Part shown: positions 30,707 through 38,354 of the stretch, piece by piece
Layout of the letters: every line of letters begins with the position of its first letter
Position numbering within the stretch: position 1 is the first letter of the stretch
DNA from: Levilactobacillus paucivorans
Lineage (GTDB): Bacteria; Bacillota; Bacilli; Lactobacillales; Lactobacillaceae
Length of the DNA: 38,402 bases
Assembly (NCBI RefSeq): GCF_001437125.1
Contig: NZ_JQCA01000049.1
Location: forward strand, 1 to 38,402
Direction: 5' to 3'
The notes under the pieces: model-generated
What the model was told of the DNA's origin: nothing
The model's database searches: none
What the model saw: the letters and a program-made list of their open reading frames with translations, nothing else
Made by a program: the position numbers and the translations under genes

Positions 30707-31501
30707 TTGATAACCATTAAATCAGCACGTGAAATTGAAAAAATGGCGGAGTCCGGAGCCGTTTTAGCCGGTGTCCACAAGGGATTACGCGACATCATCA
30801 AGCCCGGAATTTCTAGCTGGGAAATCGAACGGTTTGCCAACAAGTATATTGAAGAACATGGTGCTACTCCTTCCGAAAAGGGCTTTGAAGGCTACAAGTA
30901 TGCCACCTGTGTCAGCGTCAACGATGAAGTGGCCCATGCCATTCCTCGTAAGGAACTCTTACTCAAGGAAGGCGACATCGTCGCCGTCGACATGACCGTC
31001 AACCTGGACGGCTTTGAAAGTGACTCTTGCTGGACCTACGCGGTTGGTAAGATCAGCCCAGAAGCCCAACACCTGATGGATGTCACCAAGAAATCCCTGT
31101 ACCTGGGGATTGACCAAGCCGTTGTCGGCAACCGGATCGGTGACATTGGTCACGCTATCCAAGCCTACACCGAAGGTCAGGAACACATGGGCGATGTCCG
31201 TGAATTAATCGGTCACGGGATTCAACCCACGATGCACGAACAACCAAACGTGCCCAACTACGGTGAAGCTGGTAAGGGCCTGCGGTTACGCGCCGGCATG
31301 ACGATTACCATCGAACCCATGATCAACCTGGGAACTTGGGAGATTGCCACTCGCCAAACTGCCGACAAGTCTTGGGACTACTACGTCACGGCTGATGGGT
31401 CGCTGTCCGCTCAATACGAACACACCTTGGTCATCACCGATGATGGTCCTAAGATCCTGACCTCTCAAGGCGACGAGATCGACAAAAAGTACCAACTTTA
31501 A
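30707..31501 (+). CDS. map: type I methionine aminopeptidase
   Basis: A 264-residue enzyme that removes the initiator Met from new proteins. Metal ligands are visible: Asp in 'VAVDMTVNLDG' and 'FESD', His in 'IGHGIQPTMHE', Glu in 'TIEPMI' and 'QYEHT'. The substrate-side His is in 'VAHAIP'. The TTG start has GAGGAGG 7 nt upstream. Compared with the common bacterial form the 'NEVVCHGIP' motif is altered to 'VNDEVAHAIP', as in the lactobacillar variant. Single gene with its own structured leader and terminator. Confidence 0.9.
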   Translation: MITIKSAREIEKMAESGAVLAGVHKGLRDIIKPGISSWEIERFANKYIEEHGATPSEKGFEGYKYATCVSVNDEVAHAIPRKELLLKEGDIVAVDMTVNLDGFESDSCWTYAVGKISPEAQHLMDVTKKSLYLGIDQAVVGNRIGDIGHAIQAYTEGQEHMGDVRELIGHGIQPTMHEQPNVPNYGEAGKGLRLRAGMTITIEPMINLGTWEIATRQTADKSWDYYVTADGSLSAQYEHTLVITDDGPKILTSQGDEIDKKYQL

Positions 31502-31526
31502 GCCTAAAGACTAATCAGACTTTCAA

Positions 31527-31564
31527 TTAAGAGCGGGAATCAGTTTTGATTCTCACTCTTTTGT
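31527..31564 (+). terminator. terminator of map
   Basis: AAGAG..GGAATCA pairs with TGATTC..CTCTT, followed by TTGTTTT. Confidence 0.7.
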
Positions 31565-31616
31565 TTTACACTGAAGATAATCAAAACGAGTCGTATTAGC
31601 CAGGAGGTAACGACAA

Positions 31617-32336
31617 ATGACCTTAACCAATCAAACATCAGAGGACACCGTTCAAACAATCTTCGACCACATCGCACCACAGTACGACCAGATGAATGGC
31701 CTCATTAGCCTAGGAACCCATCGTATCTGGCGAAAACGCGTCATGGAACTGATGACTGTTCGGCCTGGGGACTTTGCCCTGGACCTCTGTTGCGGCACGG
31801 GGGACTGGACGTTGGCCCTGGCCCAAGCAGTCGGCCCTAGCGGTCAAGTCGTGGGCTTGGACTTCAGCTCGGTCATGCTACAGGAAGCCACTCATAAGGT
31901 ACGATCAGCTGGTCTACAGGACCGGATCACCTTGCGTCAAGGCGATGCCATGCATCTGCCCTACCCGGACAACAGTTTCAACGTCGTCACGATCGGTTTC
32001 GGTCTGCGTAATGTCCCCGATGCCAACCAAGTTCTCCGCGAAATGGCTCGGGTGGTCAAGCCCGGCGGCCAGGTGGTCTGCCTCGAAACCTCACAGCCTG
32101 ACAACCGATTGGTGCATGCCGGTTGGCAACTCTACTTTGGTCACGTGGTTCCCATGATGGGCCGCCTGGTTCACCACTACCAGGCCTACAACTACCTCCA
32201 AAGTTCGACGCATCGCTTCGTCTCCGTGACCGAATTGGTGGCGATGTTTGAAGCGGCTGGATTGGCACAGGTTCACTTTGAACGCTTCAACCTAGGTGCC
32301 GCGGCGGTGCATTTTGGAACGAAACTATATCGCTAA
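31617..32336 (+). CDS. menG: demethylmenaquinone methyltransferase (UbiE/MenG)
   Basis: A 239-residue SAM-dependent methyltransferase. 'FALDLCCGTGDWTLALAQAV' is the SAM motif I of UbiE/MenG, 'VTIGFGLRNVPD' motif II, and 'VVKPGGQVVCLETSQP' motif III. It catalyses the last step of menaquinone synthesis. It has CAGGAGG before the ATG and its own terminator. No other men gene is in the window, so it may be an orphan kept for exogenous quinone or part of a scattered pathway; this cannot be decided here. Confidence 0.9.
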   Translation: MTLTNQTSEDTVQTIFDHIAPQYDQMNGLISLGTHRIWRKRVMELMTVRPGDFALDLCCGTGDWTLALAQAVGPSGQVVGLDFSSVMLQEATHKVRSAGLQDRITLRQGDAMHLPYPDNSFNVVTIGFGLRNVPDANQVLREMARVVKPGGQVVCLETSQPDNRLVHAGWQLYFGHVVPMMGRLVHHYQAYNYLQSSTHRFVSVTELVAMFEAAGLAQVHFERFNLGAAAVHFGTKLYR

Positions 32337-32346
32337 AAAGCTCAGT

Positions 32347-32409
32347 AAAATAGGCTCGAATCCCGACTATCCCTTGTAAAAAAGGATAATAAAGATTCGA
32401 GCCTATTTT
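32347..32409. terminator. bidirectional terminator
   Basis: AAAATAGGCTCGAATC pairs with GATTCGAGCCTATTTT, with TATCC/GGATA inside. Confidence 0.9.
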
Positions 32410-32414
32410 AAGTT

Positions 32415-32612
32415 TTACTTGGAAGTAGAGAATTTCATATATGACGCCTTAATGTACTCTGTCTCGCCATTCTGCTCATGAACCGCGATAAACCCATTCT
32501 TATCTGGGTAATCAATTTTAAGTATTTTCTTGCCGTCAACCTTGAATTTGTAAACATTAGAATTTAAAGCCCCGGCCCCGGCAGAATATTCAAAAGATGT
32601 AATTTCATCCAT
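32415..32612 (-). CDS. 65-residue hypothetical protein
   Basis: A 65-residue protein, no family recognised. It looks like a small beta-sheet protein ('NVYKFKVDGKKILKIDYPD' then 'FIAVHEQNGETEYIKASYMK') without signal or membrane segment. AAGGGGAG lies upstream of the ATG. Its DNA is clearly more A+T-rich than its neighbours and uses AAA, AAT and ATT codons often, suggesting recent acquisition. It starts right after a strong bidirectional terminator and has no partner gene. Confidence 0.6.
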   Translation of the reverse strand: MDEITSFEYSAGAGALNSNVYKFKVDGKKILKIDYPDKNGFIAVHEQNGETEYIKASYMKFSTSK

Positions 32613-32722
32613 TACTATCAGCTCCCCTTAGAAGATAGCTTACCCCTCGCAACCCGCTTGTTCAAGTTGAAAATGGTTGTGTGCAGAGAAACCGGAAGTT
32701 GGCGAATAGTGGTCAACCATAC

Positions 32723-33349
32723 TTACTTCCACCCGTGCCCTTCACGATCCCAGTCGCGCTTGCGACTGCCGGAGACAAATGGATTACCGGCTACGGTAAA
32801 CCGCAACGGACGATCTTGCCAGCTCCCGGCGGACACGCCGACCCGCGACGTTGCCGCGACTTCACGTGGCGTGCGCGTCGCGGTTGGCGTGATCGTCAGG
32901 TTCTGATCCCCCAACATCGTGCGATTCAGGTCCTTGGACTGAATCCCCAAAGCCGCCATTAATTTACCGGGACCATTCGTCACATCCGGCACCGGCTTGT
33001 CACGATTTTGTTGCATCAGGTCGAGGCCCTCGTGGGGTTCAATCCCACGGATCAGAATCCCTTGAGGCGTTCCCTCGGCTTGCGTGGCCACGTCGAACAT
33101 ATAATAACCCCGCAAGATGTAAATGTAGATCGTTCCCGGTGCATCGTAGAGCGCCGCATTGGCCGCCGTGTATCGCCCGTTAAAGGCGTGCGCTGCCGTG
33201 TCCTGTTCCCCGAGATAAGCCTCGGCTTCAACAATCCACCCACTCATGGTTCCAGCTGGTGTTTGATAGACCAACTCGTGCCCCAACAAGTCCTGAGCAA
33301 TCTGGGGCGTTGGCCGCCCAGTATAGAAATCCGCTAATGCATCTGACAT
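32723..33349 (-). CDS. DNA-3-methyladenine glycosylase (AAG/MPG family)
   Basis: A 208-residue base-excision repair enzyme that removes alkylated purines. 'GWIVEAEAYLGEQDTAAHAF' carries the catalytic Glu, 'PGTIYIYILRGYYMFDVAT' the Tyr-rich DNA-intercalating strand, and 'VTNGPGKLMAALGI' the family motif. GGGAGG is 6 nt from the second of two adjacent ATGs, which is used as start (33349; the first is 33352). Complete by length for the family. It is divergent from DUF488. Confidence 0.9.
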   Translation of the reverse strand: MSDALADFYTGRPTPQIAQDLLGHELVYQTPAGTMSGWIVEAEAYLGEQDTAAHAFNGRYTAANAALYDAPGTIYIYILRGYYMFDVATQAEGTPQGILIRGIEPHEGLDLMQQNRDKPVPDVTNGPGKLMAALGIQSKDLNRTMLGDQNLTITPTATRTPREVAATSRVGVSAGSWQDRPLRFTVAGNPFVSGSRKRDWDREGHGWK

Positions 33350-33369
33350 CATTTACCTCCCGTTTGCTA

Positions 33370-33378
33370 TGTTAGAAT
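33370..33378 (+). promoter_or_regulatory. extended -10 promoter of the DUF488 gene
   Basis: TGtTAGAAT; a weak -35 (ATTTAC) lies about 16 bp upstream. Confidence 0.5.
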
Positions 33379-33400
33379 GGGACCATGGAGATGATTCCTT

Positions 33401-33793
33401 ATGGCAATTAAGTGTGAAAGAATTTATACCAAACCCGCTGATCTCAACGGGTATCGGGTTTTAGTCGATCGGCTTTGGCCGCGTGGCATCTCAAAGGTGA
33501 ACGCGCAATTGGCCTCATGGGAAAAAGAAATGGGTCCCACGACCGACCTCCGGAAATGGTTCAACCACGAACCTGAGAAGTTTCCAGAATTCAAAAAACG
33601 CTACGTGGCGGAAATCGAAGCCAACGAAGCGCTACCGTCTTTCTTGGACCTGGTTGCGGGACAACTCGCCGATCAAGATGTGATTTTATTATACGGCGCC
33701 AAGGACGAGGAACACAACCAAGCAATTATCTTAAAAGAATTCCTACTTAAACATCTGGCAGATCGAGTTCCTGCCGAACGACTGACAGACTAA
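33401..33793 (+). CDS. DUF488 family protein
   Basis: A 130-residue protein. 'YRVLVDRLWPRGISK' and 'WFNHEPEKFPEFKKRYVAE' are signatures of DUF488, and 'VILLYGAKDEEHNQA' is the conserved C-terminal strand and helix. The function is not established. No cysteines. GGAG lies about 10 nt before the ATG. Its 3' end overlaps the convergent HAD gene by 47 nt, so the two transcripts are antisense to each other over that part and no terminator separates them. Confidence 0.85.
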   Translation: MAIKCERIYTKPADLNGYRVLVDRLWPRGISKVNAQLASWEKEMGPTTDLRKWFNHEPEKFPEFKKRYVAEIEANEALPSFLDLVAGQLADQDVILLYGAKDEEHNQAIILKEFLLKHLADRVPAERLTD

Positions 33794-34424
33794 GGTCACC
33801 GGTGCTGGCCACCATGACGGTTGCGCCGGGTAAGGGATTCTGATTAATCCCAACTACGCGACAACCAGCGGCCAGAGCCGATTGCACCCCAGTCACGGTG
33901 TCCTCAAATGCCACACAATCTCCGGGTTCGCGGTCAACCAATTTCGCTGCGGCAAGATAAACATCCGGCGCAGGCTTGCTGGCCTTGAGTTGCCGGGCAT
34001 CCACGATATGTGGAAAATAGTTCCGTAATCCCAAATGATCAATCTCACTGGCAGCATTGGTCGAGGCCGAAGCCACGGCCAACGGATAGCCAGCCTCTGT
34101 CAATTCCTGGAGAAACGCTGGGATTCCTGGTAAACAGTTTGCTGGGGTCAGAGCGGCCACATACTGCCTGTACAGCGTGTTTTCATGATCCGTGATCACT
34201 TGTCGCTGACTGGCATTAAAGTCCCCCTGGCGGCCCACAGAGGCCAATATAGCCCCCAGCGAGTCGTCTCGACTCATTCCTGGTAATTTAGCAGCCAACT
34301 CTGCCGTCCAAGGAATCGCCAATTCGGTGGCAATCGTCTGCCATGAGCGCAGGTGATATTGCCATGAGTCGGCTAAAACTCCATGGAGGTCGAATAAGAA
34401 CCCTAATCGTTGTGGTGTTGGCAT
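33747..34424 (-). CDS. HAD-family hydrolase, beta-phosphoglucomutase-like, with DxH motif
   Basis: A 225-residue HAD protein with a helical C1 cap. Motif I reads 'FDLHGVLADS': the nucleophile D12 is present but the usual acid/base Asp two residues later is His14. The other motifs are intact: Ser in 'AVASASTNA', Lys in 'LKASKPAPDVY', and 'VAFEDTVTGVQSA'. The relatives are beta-phosphoglucomutases and sugar phosphatases; with His at that place the catalytic power or specificity may differ. AAGGGGGAG precedes the ATG at 34424; an upstream in-frame start (34484) lies across the likely promoter. The -10 TATAAT is at 34458-34463 on the minus strand. Confidence 0.8.
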   Translation of the reverse strand: MPTPQRLGFLFDLHGVLADSWQYHLRSWQTIATELAIPWTAELAAKLPGMSRDDSLGAILASVGRQGDFNASQRQVITDHENTLYRQYVAALTPANCLPGIPAFLQELTEAGYPLAVASASTNAASEIDHLGLRNYFPHIVDARQLKASKPAPDVYLAAAKLVDREPGDCVAFEDTVTGVQSALAAGCRVVGINQNPLPGATVMVASTGDLSLSVVRQELDLPDV

Positions 34425-34474
34425 GTGCTCTCCCCCTTCGAACCGTTTTCTAACGCTATTATAACTGATTCTAA

Positions 34475-34510
34475 AATGGTTCACTGCCTAAAACGCGGCA
34501 GTGAACCATT
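34475..34510. terminator. bidirectional terminator
   Basis: AATGGTTCACTGCC and GGCAGTGAACCATT arms end the Usp transcript; the -35 region of the HAD promoter is packed against it. Confidence 0.8.
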
Positions 34511-34516
34511 ATTTGT

Positions 34517-34975
34517 TTATCGAATGACAATAACTGAAACGTCTGACTTCTTCGCCAAACGTAACCCGATAGCCCCAGGACGGCCATGACTAGCAAAGTC
34601 AACGTCAGCTCCCGAAACGATCAGATCTGGTTTGAATTCTGGCACAATCTTTTGAAGAATGACGTCATCGACATCGCCACCCTCACCCACGATTGACCGA
34701 ACATCTTCGACCACAAAGGCCTTCGCTCTGTTGGCGTAATCTTGCACGATGGCCTTCAGGTGATCGCGCTTTTGGTTGAGTTTGTCGGGCATCAGTGACT
34801 CATAAATACTGATATCATTGTTCTCAAGTACGGAGGCAATCCCCAGATGAGCCTGATAGTCCCGGGCCATCGTCAACGCGAACCGGAAAGCCCGGCTCGT
34901 CGACGGCCGGTCGTCCTCGTCAATCGTGATTAATATCCGCCGGAAAAATAGTGGATTATTACTTTCGTCTGCCAT
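34517..34975 (-). CDS. universal stress protein, non-ATP-binding type
   Basis: A 152-residue Usp domain starting 'FFRRILITIDEDDRPSTSRA'. The usual G-x2-G-x9-G-S/T loop is absent: the equivalent stretch is 'SGADVDFASHGRPGAIG', so ATP binding is not expected, unlike the Usp at 13202. The last strand 'SDVSVIVIR' is intact. An AGGAGG site lies about 6 nt before the ATG. A single gene ending at the shared terminator. Role: stress-induced, unknown partner. Confidence 0.85.
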   Translation of the reverse strand: MADESNNPLFFRRILITIDEDDRPSTSRAFRFALTMARDYQAHLGIASVLENNDISIYESLMPDKLNQKRDHLKAIVQDYANRAKAFVVEDVRSIVGEGGDVDDVILQKIVPEFKPDLIVSGADVDFASHGRPGAIGLRLAKKSDVSVIVIR

Positions 34976-35168
34976 AAAACCCCTCCTGCAATGATTGGTA
35001 ACACGAGCTCATTGTATCATATCTGACGGGAAAGAGGCCGCCTGTCCCGTAAAAATTTGACATAGGAAACAGACGCAGTAACTAAACCTTTTAAATCTAA
35101 ACCAGCTAGTGTATGGTTAAATTAAACTTGTCTTTACAGACTGTGTCTAGCCCATGGAGGTGCCCCCA

Positions 35169-36461
35169 ATGCCAACTGAACCCAATTTTAAGTTTTGTCT
35201 ACACTGTGGTAAGAAGATCCCCATTGAAGCCACGTTCTGTCCGAGCTGTGGGGCTAAGCAACCCATAGCAGATTTTGAGTCTTCCTCGGAACCAGAAAAG
35301 CCAGCCACTCACGACGAGGCGGCAAAAGCGGCCTCACAAACGGACACGAACCCATCTCAACCCGATTCAGAACCAGGTCCAACCGTCGTCTTCACCCCAA
35401 CTTCAGAACCGAACCCGACGAGCGATAGGCCCAATATGGCCAGTGCCTTCGACCGCGGAATCAAAGCGGCCTTTACAGTTAAGGGCCGCTTCTCACGGGC
35501 AGACTATTGGTGGCTCTACCTGGATATTGTGTTGATCAGTCTCGTTGTGACGGTTCTCTTCAGTCTGGTTTTCTTTTCCAAGGGCCTCGTCCTATCTCCG
35601 GGAAAAACGATTGCCTTTCTGCTAATTGGGGCGGTTGTCGCCGTCCTAAGTGTCATCCAATTCACGGCTACCATTCGGCGGCTACATGACACCAACCGGT
35701 CCGGTCACTTCCTCTGGCTATCCCTAATTCCCACTGTGGGTCCCATTATCTTACTAGTACTACTGACGCAACCCGCAGTTGAGGCAAACAACCGCTTCAC
35801 AACCTCGCCGACTTCGACACATTGGACCAGGACGTGGTGGTCTTGGACCATCCTAGCGGTATTGTCACTCATCTTTGCCGGCTCCTATGTCTCGCTGAGC
35901 ACGATTACTCGCGCCGCGGTCATTGCCAGTCAGACTACCGATACACCAGCTGAGTCCGCTACAAACGGTGCCACGAAGGGCGGAAGTCTGACGCTTCGTG
36001 ATTCCCAAGTTCGCCTCAGTCAGCAGAAGACTTACCACCAGGCTTATCAAAATAGTAACTGGGCGAAATCCACTTTTGCCATCGATAAGGTCGTGGTCGC
36101 TAAGACCGCCGAGGCCGTTAAACTCGATGAAAGTGACCAACAGAAAGCCTTCAATGGTGTCATTGCCGTTCATTTCAAGATCAAGGCTGGTCGCGACATT
36201 GCCGCTTACCCCACCCAAGCCACGTTGAACACTAATCTCGGCCAACAGGTCAATTCCGACATGAGTCTGAGTGACACCTTCGATGGCGATCTCAATAAAG
36301 GGACAGTCAAGGACGGCAATGTCTATTTCTTATTGCCGAACCTCAAGTCGGTTGCTAGTCTCACGTCCATTCGTTTGAAATGGGACGCCTTCTACGATAC
36401 CGATGACGAGAATGATAACAACTTTGCGAAGAACTTTGATACGACTTTGAAATTAAACTAG
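35169..36461 (+). CDS. zinc-ribbon / DUF805 membrane protein with extracellular domain
   Basis: A 430-residue multidomain protein. Residues 1-35 are a zinc ribbon with two CxxC pairs ('CLHCGKKIP', 'CPSCGAK'). A Pro/Ser/Glu-rich linker (about 40-95) follows. A DUF805 region comes next (about 100-205), with 'GRFSRADYWWLYLDIV' and 'IRRLHDTNRSG'. One further TM (about 225-245) leads to a beta-rich outer domain (about 265-430). The family function is unknown; the order suggests an inner sensor with an outer domain. GGAGG sits 8 nt before the ATG at 35169. A TTGACA at 35056 may be its -35, but the -10 is poor. Confidence 0.8.
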   Translation: MPTEPNFKFCLHCGKKIPIEATFCPSCGAKQPIADFESSSEPEKPATHDEAAKAASQTDTNPSQPDSEPGPTVVFTPTSEPNPTSDRPNMASAFDRGIKAAFTVKGRFSRADYWWLYLDIVLISLVVTVLFSLVFFSKGLVLSPGKTIAFLLIGAVVAVLSVIQFTATIRRLHDTNRSGHFLWLSLIPTVGPIILLVLLTQPAVEANNRFTTSPTSTHWTRTWWSWTILAVLSLIFAGSYVSLSTITRAAVIASQTTDTPAESATNGATKGGSLTLRDSQVRLSQQKTYHQAYQNSNWAKSTFAIDKVVVAKTAEAVKLDESDQQKAFNGVIAVHFKIKAGRDIAAYPTQATLNTNLGQQVNSDMSLSDTFDGDLNKGTVKDGNVYFLLPNLKSVASLTSIRLKWDAFYDTDDENDNNFAKNFDTTLKLN

Positions 36462-36486
36462 TGTCAGCTTCATTAGCCTGAAACGA

Positions 36487-36541
36487 AAAGAGTCACCAGT
36501 AACCTTTCCTTTGTGGAGAGGCGCTGGTGACTCTTGTTTTT
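36487..36541 (+). terminator. terminator of the DUF805 gene
   Basis: AAGAGTCACCAG pairs with CTGGTGACTCTT, inner CCTTTCC/GGAGAGG, followed by GTTTTTG. Confidence 0.85.
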
Positions 36542-36635
36542 GTTAAGTTTGATTTGCTTTGCTGAGAACTGTCAGATGGAAAGGATCGACTCTCGCCTTC
36601 CAATCCCGGTACTGGCAGCCTCGGAAACGTGCTCC

Positions 36636-36732
36636 CTAAGGCAGGTCCCTGCGCTTAACCCCACTTAGCACCCGTCCGGCTTCGCCGAACTGGCACCAAG
36701 TGACGTTAATGCTCAGGACCTAACCGCCTTAG
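36636..36732. repeat. 97-nt long nested hairpin at the BCCT 3' end
   Basis: CTAAGGC/GCCTTAG close it. Inside are AGGTCC-TG against CAGGACCT, then TTAA/TTAA, CACTT/AAGTG and CGGC-tt-GCCG at the tip. It starts 9 nt beyond the BCCT stop codon. Its sequence differs from the 185-nt repeat family. Confidence 0.6.
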
Positions 36733-36740
36733 TCCGCACT

Positions 36741-38354
36741 CTATCTCGCGTGGTCCGGTGAAAGAATCATTGGCCCGCGAACCGCACGTGGCAATTCGAC
36801 GGTAATCCGACGAACAACCACCGGTTGTGGCACGACCACTGGTGCCGTCTTTGGCTTGGCAGCCAACATGTGCCAGATTGAATGCAACAACAGCACACAG
36901 ACAAACATCAATGGGAATCCAGCGATCGTGGAGACCGTTTGAACAGTCTTGAAGCCCCCAACCATCACAATTCCGAAGGAGAAGAAGATGAAGACAACCA
37001 CCCAGATCATCCGGTTCCAGCGACTTGGTTCTTCACCGTCATCCAAGTGAAGACTGGTAAAGGATGACACGATGAAGGCTGACGACGAAATCGTCGTGGC
37101 CAAGAAGATGAAACAGGAGATACAGTACAAAGCCAGGATAATCATCTTAAATGGCAATGTCGCAATCACCGTGGCAACCACGGCGGCTTGACCCTGCGTG
37201 TTTAAGATGTGAACCAGGTTAACAGCCCCGGTACGTTGTAACCACAGGGAGTAACCCCCGAAGATCGCGTAGAAGCTCATGCACCCTAAGGCCCCATACG
37301 TCAACATCCCCACGAGGACTTGACGAATCGTCCGGCCTTTAGAAATCCGGGCAATGAAGAGTCCCATGACGGGCATGTAGGAGAGCCACCAACCCCAGTA
37401 GAAAATAGTTTCCTGCTGAGCAGTGCTATCTCCCCCGTTAGGTAAGGTGTTGGTCGACATGGCCACAAACTTCTGAGCCATCAAACCAATACTGTTCGTT
37501 TCAGAATTTAAAATATAAACTGTGGGTCCGATAATTAAAATAATCGCTAATAGCCCCAGCGCCGTCCAAATATGAGCGGAACTTAAGCGGTTGATCCCAC
37601 CATTTAACCCATGGAAGACCGTGACCGCAAACAGAATAAACAGAATCACAAAGAGTTCAATTTTTAGCATCAAATTGTCTTGAACACCGGTAAGCCGGCT
37701 TAAAACCTTGGAGATAATGGGGATTTCCATCCCAACGGATGAGCCAATCCCGCCCATGATACCAAAAACCACCAGGAAGTCCACGACGTGCCGAGCAATG
37801 ACTTTGCCCTTGCTGTCACCCTGAAGACTGGTGATAGCGGCACTAACTCGTTGAACCTTCGCGTGCTTGACGTACAACACATAAGCAATCGCAATGGTGG
37901 CTGGCGCAAACATCATCCAAGCCATTGGGCCCCAGTTGAACTGCCCCAACATGTGCGCTGCGCTGTAAGCCTCTCCAGAGAAAGGCTTCAGTCCAAACGC
38001 TGGATGTTGTAAGTAGCGCAATGGGTCCACGATGGACAGCATCAAGATGCTGGCATCGATCGCCGTAGCGAAGACCATGGACCCCCACTGGAAGTTGCTA
38101 TAGTGAGGTTTGTCCTCTGGGTCACCAAGTTTTACTTTACCAAATTTACCAAATGCCAAATACATAAAAAATAAAAAGTTGACCACGTACACCATCATAT
38201 AGGCCCATGACATGCGAGTATCAATCCAATTCAAGATGGAGCTCAGCGTGGCTTGTAACTGGCCACCGCCCAAAATGAATAACAATGACGCGAGTACAAA
38301 TAAAACGATGGTTGGTACGAATACTAACTTATCAATATTTTTACGCGCTTGAAT
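36741..38354 (-). CDS. BCCT-family glycine betaine/carnitine/choline transporter (5' end defective or unresolved)
   Basis: About 537 codons of reading frame with the BCCT core: 'FYWGWWLSYMPVMGLFIARI' is the family signature in the TM8 region, followed by 'SKGRTIRQ'. About 12 TM helices and a short cytoplasmic tail ('VVVRRITVELPRAVRGPMIL'). It imports compatible solutes for osmoprotection. The frame extends upstream of the first possible start (TTG, 38285) and still reads the typical N-terminal 'KNIDKLVFVPTIVLFV', but it ends at a TAA (38355-38357) with no ATG, GTG or TTG before 38285. A single added A in the A5 run near 38340 would join it to another frame. It may be a pseudogene or a sequencing error. 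Confidence 0.8.
   Translation of the reverse strand: MQARKNIDKLVFVPTIVLFVLASLLFILGGGQLQATLSSILNWIDTRMSWAYMMVYVVNFLFFMYLAFGKFGKVKLGDPEDKPHYSNFQWGSMVFATAIDASILMLSIVDPLRYLQHPAFGLKPFSGEAYSAAHMLGQFNWGPMAWMMFAPATIAIAYVLYVKHAKVQRVSAAITSLQGDSKGKVIARHVVDFLVVFGIMGGIGSSVGMEIPIISKVLSRLTGVQDNLMLKIELFVILFILFAVTVFHGLNGGINRLSSAHIWTALGLLAIILIIGPTVYILNSETNSIGLMAQKFVAMSTNTLPNGGDSTAQQETIFYWGWWLSYMPVMGLFIARISKGRTIRQVLVGMLTYGALGCMSFYAIFGGYSLWLQRTGAVNLVHILNTQGQAAVVATVIATLPFKMIILALYCISCFIFLATTISSSAFIVSSFTSLHLDDGEEPSRWNRMIWVVVFIFFSFGIVMVGGFKTVQTVSTIAGFPLMFVCVLLLHSIWHMLAAKPKTAPVVVPQPVVVRRITVELPRAVRGPMILSPDHAR

Noticed and set aside
36542-36740. Fifth copy of the 185-nt repeat
   Set aside because: The region has a long hairpin, but the order of stems and the GGGCGGTCTTCA-like strand of the family are missing; kept as a separate element.
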